Program-made: the position numbers and the translations under genes
Shown: positions 61,325 to 64,000 of the stretch, piece by piece
How the letters are laid out: each line of letters begins with the position of its first letter
How positions within the stretch are numbered: position 1 is the stretch's first letter
Assembly: GCF_000702265.1 (NCBI RefSeq)
Contig: NZ_JNKZ01000010.1
Span: 1 to 64,000, forward strand
Direction of reading: 5' to 3'
DNA: 64,000 nucleotides
Origin: Butyrivibrio sp. NC2002
GTDB taxonomy: Bacteria; Bacillota; Clostridia; Lachnospirales; Lachnospiraceae
Notes under the pieces: generated by a model
What the model was told of the DNA's origin: nothing
Databases searched by the model: none
Seen by the model: the letters and a program-made list of their open reading frames with translations, nothing else

Positions 61325-62965
61325 TTATAATAATCCCGCCATAACAAATACGAGGGGTGAGTTCCAATAAATTGTAATCTCATTTAATGAATAACACGCA
61401 ATATCGTCAAGATAGCATTTCATAGGTGCTAGATCTTTAGGAAGTTCCCTTGCTTTCTCGTCCTGAAGACCTGTGTTTGGTCCGCCGGAAACAAGACCCG
61501 GCCAGGGTTCTTCTATATCATCCACAGCTGTCGGACGAAGGTGGGGATTTTTAAATGCTTTTTCTCCGTTGCCTGTTACATAGCTGACATCCATACTGTT
61601 GCAGCCAAGAAGATAATCAAGTCCTGAGGTAATAGCTACCTTGTACTCATCCTTGTGAACAATCTTTTTATCAGTAGTTGTGAGAACCATAAGGTATTTA
61701 AGAAGCTCCATATTGCTTCCCCAGATGAAATCCTCTGCTCTCATGCACAGGCCAAAGCCGTTCTTTTTTGCCTCATTAACAAGCCTGTCTGATTCAGCCT
61801 CAAAATGTTTTTTCATCTCATTAAGAAGGTCACCCTCTTCATTTTTAAGCATGATAGAAAGTGCTCCAAGACCTGCAACTTCTGCCCAGCCAAGTCCGGT
61901 GAAAGCATCTGCAGTAAAACCCTTCTCTTTTGCTTTTTCACTGAATGCTTCAAGTCTTTCTTTTTCACGGATGATGTCTTCGTAATAGTCTTTATCTCCA
62001 AATGCTTCATATAAAGCTGAGGCAGCCCAGAATCTGTTGGAAATATCTTCAGCCTCATCATACTGTCCTGTATTAGAGCCATCAGGGTTATAAAATAAGA
62101 GCTCGTCAGGATTCTCCTTAAGCCACTTATAAGCCTTCTTTGAGCAGGATGCAAGCTTATCGGCATAATCCTTGTCATAATCCTTGTAAATGCTGCATGC
62201 AAGTGCAAAAACGGCTGCTATATCAGCTGTTGCAAGGGATGATACCGCAAACAAAAACAGCTCTTCCTTATCATCCTCAGGCATTACAAAGGGTGCGTGA
62301 TTAAATGTGGTAACTTTATGCCACACTGCTCCGTCCTGTCTCTGCATCTTCATAAGGAAATCCAGCTCAACCTTAACCTCAGCAAGTATGTCAGGAAGAT
62401 TTCCTTTATCGCATGAAACCGCGGGAATATCGAACTTTACATCTAAGAGATTTTCAAAAAATCTGACTCCGTATAAAATGTGAGCCACAGCAACTGCGCC
62501 TGCAGTCGAATATCTGCCAAAATCTCCTGCATCGTGCCAGCCGCCTGTTACATCGACAGGCTCTGCATCCTCGCCGTATACTGTTGCCTTAGTCATATGG
62601 CAGGGCTTATGGTAATATTTTCCGGCAAATTCTTTAGTAAGCGCATCTCCGCAGCGAAGATAATAAAAGCACTTACATATATCCTTCATAAGCTTTTCAT
62701 ATACATTTTCGCCTATGCTAAATGATGCACTCTTTGCATCTTTTGATATTACATTATATTTTCCGTTTTCCTTAAGGTTACTGAAATCGGCTACGCTAAC
62801 GTCCTCTCCGGATATATCATCCTTTCCGAAGTGAACAGCTTTTCCGGTGTAAACACATTCCCCATTACTGTTTACTACCTTGTAATCATCCCCTTCAAAA
62901 TTAAATACTGCTTTTTTTGTGCTATCAGGAGTAAAACCTACCTGATTCAAATAGATCTTTCCCAT
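61325..62965 (-). CDS. GH9 family endoglucanase, cytoplasmic form
   Basis: 546 residues. An N-terminal Ig-like CelD_N domain (MGKIYLNQVGFTPDSTKKAV) to about residue 85, then the (alpha/alpha)6 GH9 barrel: VDVTGGWHDAGDFGRYSTAG (catalytic base Asp), LLGCNSMDVSYVTGNGEKAF, NPHLRP and the terminal SLNEITIYWNSPLVFVMAGL with the acid Glu. There is no signal peptide, so it probably acts inside the cell on cello-oligosaccharides or related beta-glucans taken up by the cell. Confidence 0.92.
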   Translation of the reverse strand: MGKIYLNQVGFTPDSTKKAVFNFEGDDYKVVNSNGECVYTGKAVHFGKDDISGEDVSVADFSNLKENGKYNVISKDAKSASFSIGENVYEKLMKDICKCFYYLRCGDALTKEFAGKYYHKPCHMTKATVYGEDAEPVDVTGGWHDAGDFGRYSTAGAVAVAHILYGVRFFENLLDVKFDIPAVSCDKGNLPDILAEVKVELDFLMKMQRQDGAVWHKVTTFNHAPFVMPEDDKEELFLFAVSSLATADIAAVFALACSIYKDYDKDYADKLASCSKKAYKWLKENPDELLFYNPDGSNTGQYDEAEDISNRFWAASALYEAFGDKDYYEDIIREKERLEAFSEKAKEKGFTADAFTGLGWAEVAGLGALSIMLKNEEGDLLNEMKKHFEAESDRLVNEAKKNGFGLCMRAEDFIWGSNMELLKYLMVLTTTDKKIVHKDEYKVAITSGLDYLLGCNSMDVSYVTGNGEKAFKNPHLRPTAVDDIEEPWPGLVSGGPNTGLQDEKARELPKDLAPMKCYLDDIACYSLNEITIYWNSPLVFVMAGLL

Positions 62966-63142
62966 ACCTAATACCTCTCCTTAAAAAATATTTACCCATA
63001 AAATCATACCACTATTTTTATCTTTTTTTAATGTGTTACATGTGCTGAACTGATACTTTATATAGTATGATGATAGAGTCAAAAGAAAGGATCATCCCTA
63101 CTTGTGATATTTAATTAAATTTTGAAAGGATCATATCCGGAT

Positions 63143-63802
63143 ATGAATATATTCGACATAGTCGGACCTGTTATGGTGGGACCCTCAAGTTCTCACACTG
63201 CAGGTGCTGTAAAAATAGGAAATACATGCTATAAGCTGATGGGCGAAAAAATTGTAAATGCAGACATTTTTCTTCACGGATCATTCTTAAAAACAGGCGC
63301 AGGCCACGGCACAGACCGGGCAATTGTCGCAGGGCTCATGGGCTTTTTGGTGGATGATATGAGGATCTCCGAAAGCTTTGAGTTAGCAAATAGCTATGGG
63401 CTTAAATTCACGATAAACGGCGCCGATCTGGGAAATGTACATCCCAATTCAGTTAAGCTTCTTCTCACCGGAATAAGTGGCAGAAAACTGGAAATAATAG
63501 CTGCTTCCATTGGTGGCGGCAGGATAAGGATCTGTGAAATAGACGGGATCGCAGTTAATTTTTCAGGTGAAAGCCCGACTCTCATCGTGCATAATCTCGA
63601 TCAGCCGGGACATGTCAAAGAGGTTGCCGGAATACTTGAACAGAAGGCCGTAAACGTGGCAACTATGCAGCTGTACAGAAAGAGTCGCGGAGGCGAAGCT
63701 GTAATGGTACTTGAATGTGATCAGGAAATACCCATAGATGCAATCAGATCCCTTGAAAAGATCGAGGGCATAATCAACGTAACTTATTTAAGCCACAAAT
63801 GA
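63143..63802 (+). CDS. sdaAB: L-serine dehydratase, beta subunit
   Basis: 219 residues from the ATG at 63143. FDIVGPVMVGPSSSHTAGAV, FLHGSFLKTGAGHGTDRAIV (Fe-S dehydratase beta motifs), and a C-terminal ACT domain (VHNLDQPGHVKEVAGILEQK, AVNVATMQLYRKSRGGEAVM). Together with the alpha subunit it converts L-serine to pyruvate and ammonia using a [4Fe-4S] cluster. AAAGGA lies 14 bases upstream; a TTG at 63122 is a weaker choice. Confidence 0.93.
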   Translation: MNIFDIVGPVMVGPSSSHTAGAVKIGNTCYKLMGEKIVNADIFLHGSFLKTGAGHGTDRAIVAGLMGFLVDDMRISESFELANSYGLKFTINGADLGNVHPNSVKLLLTGISGRKLEIIAASIGGGRIRICEIDGIAVNFSGESPTLIVHNLDQPGHVKEVAGILEQKAVNVATMQLYRKSRGGEAVMVLECDQEIPIDAIRSLEKIEGIINVTYLSHK

Positions 63803-63850
63803 TCACAGCTAAATTATCGAAAAAAGCATGACAGGAGTAACACGATATAA

Positions 63851-64000
63851 ATGTATGAATCAATATCAGCAATAATCGAAGATGAAAAAAAGACCTCTCT
63901 TCCCTTCTGGAAGCTTATCCAGAGGGATGACTGCATAGAGCGTGACGTCAGTGAAGAAGAATCCTTTGAAAGCATGAAGAAGATGTATCTGACTATGAAA
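63851..64000 (+). CDS. sdaAA: L-serine dehydratase, alpha subunit, 3' end outside the window
   Basis: 50 codons are visible: MYESISAIIEDEKKTSLPFW, then KLIQRDDCIERDVSEEESFE. It starts 48 bp after sdaAB with AGGAG upstream. The visible part matches the helical start of SdaAA-type proteins; the Cys ligands of the cluster lie beyond the edge, so the assignment rests partly on position. Confidence 0.8.
   Translation, partial: MYESISAIIEDEKKTSLPFWKLIQRDDCIERDVSEEESFESMKKMYLTMK

Overview
The window looks like a low-GC Firmicutes chromosome, most likely a gut or rumen Lachnospiraceae of the Butyrivibrio/Pseudobutyrivibrio kind. This is inferred from the gene repertoire: a GH9 cellulase without a signal peptide, GH43 with a carbohydrate-binding tail, a subtype B tannase-like lipoprotein, BspA-type leucine-rich-repeat proteins, the C_GCAxxG_C_C family, the NanE/NagA/NagB amino-sugar route and the two-subunit serine dehydratase. 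Strong AGGAGG-type ribosome sites and frequent TTG starts fit the same group. I see no rRNA, tRNA or CRISPR array.

Region by region. 1-1600: the start of an Ala/Glu/Pro/Val-rich protein that runs off the left edge, then about 4.4 copies of a 170-bp non-coding tandem repeat. 1.6-8.9 kb: Nudix hydrolase, acyltransferase, an HD (YqeK-like) plus tyrosine-phosphatase fusion, M20 peptidase, GNAT, and an XRE regulator with a repeat tail. 9.0-12.6 kb: a decayed accessory patch with a duplicated ankyrin/DUF6572-like pair, transposase and DUF4143 remnants, and small immunity-like proteins. 12.9-20.6 kb: an XRE/membrane-protein pair behind a repeat-studded promoter, an ATPase-like/dicarboxylate symporter fusion, a DUF1624-type acyltransferase, a 5'-truncated tnpB with its omega-RNA end, transposon-end-like repeats, and a DMT exporter. 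20.6-23.7 kb: a histidine-kinase remnant, a type I toxin-antitoxin locus, an MFS/LRR chimera and a group II intron tail. 23.7-30.2 kb: DUF985 cupin, GDSL esterase, acylphosphatase, tannase-like lipoprotein and a small exported-protein cluster. 30.5-37.6 kb: a compact four-gene operon encoding two AddA/AddB-like proteins that both appear to have lost their nuclease parts, a small protein, and a third SF1 helicase. 37.8-42 kb: GH43, a YunG-like protein, LysR and an Fe-S protein. 42.2-54.5 kb: a MerR/DUF1287 membrane fusion, BrnT/BrnA, a recombinase stub, and many small membrane or DUF proteins and fragments. 54.6-64 kb: an orderly metabolic region with MATE, RpiR, nanE, nagB, nagA, histidine phosphatase, GH9 and sdaAB/sdaAA.

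Two themes stand out. First, the left 53 kb is rich in gene stubs (HD, ABC, DUF4143, transposase, histidine kinase, endonuclease, integrase, GNAT, BspA), so it behaves like a long-lived accessory region. Second, three genes (1593-1753, the phosphatase start near 5806, the brnT end near 44836) carry apparent one-base shifts at short homopolymers, so some of the breakage may be sequencing error. The best candidate for an undescribed system is the helicase-only AddAB-like operon at 30.5-37.6 kb.
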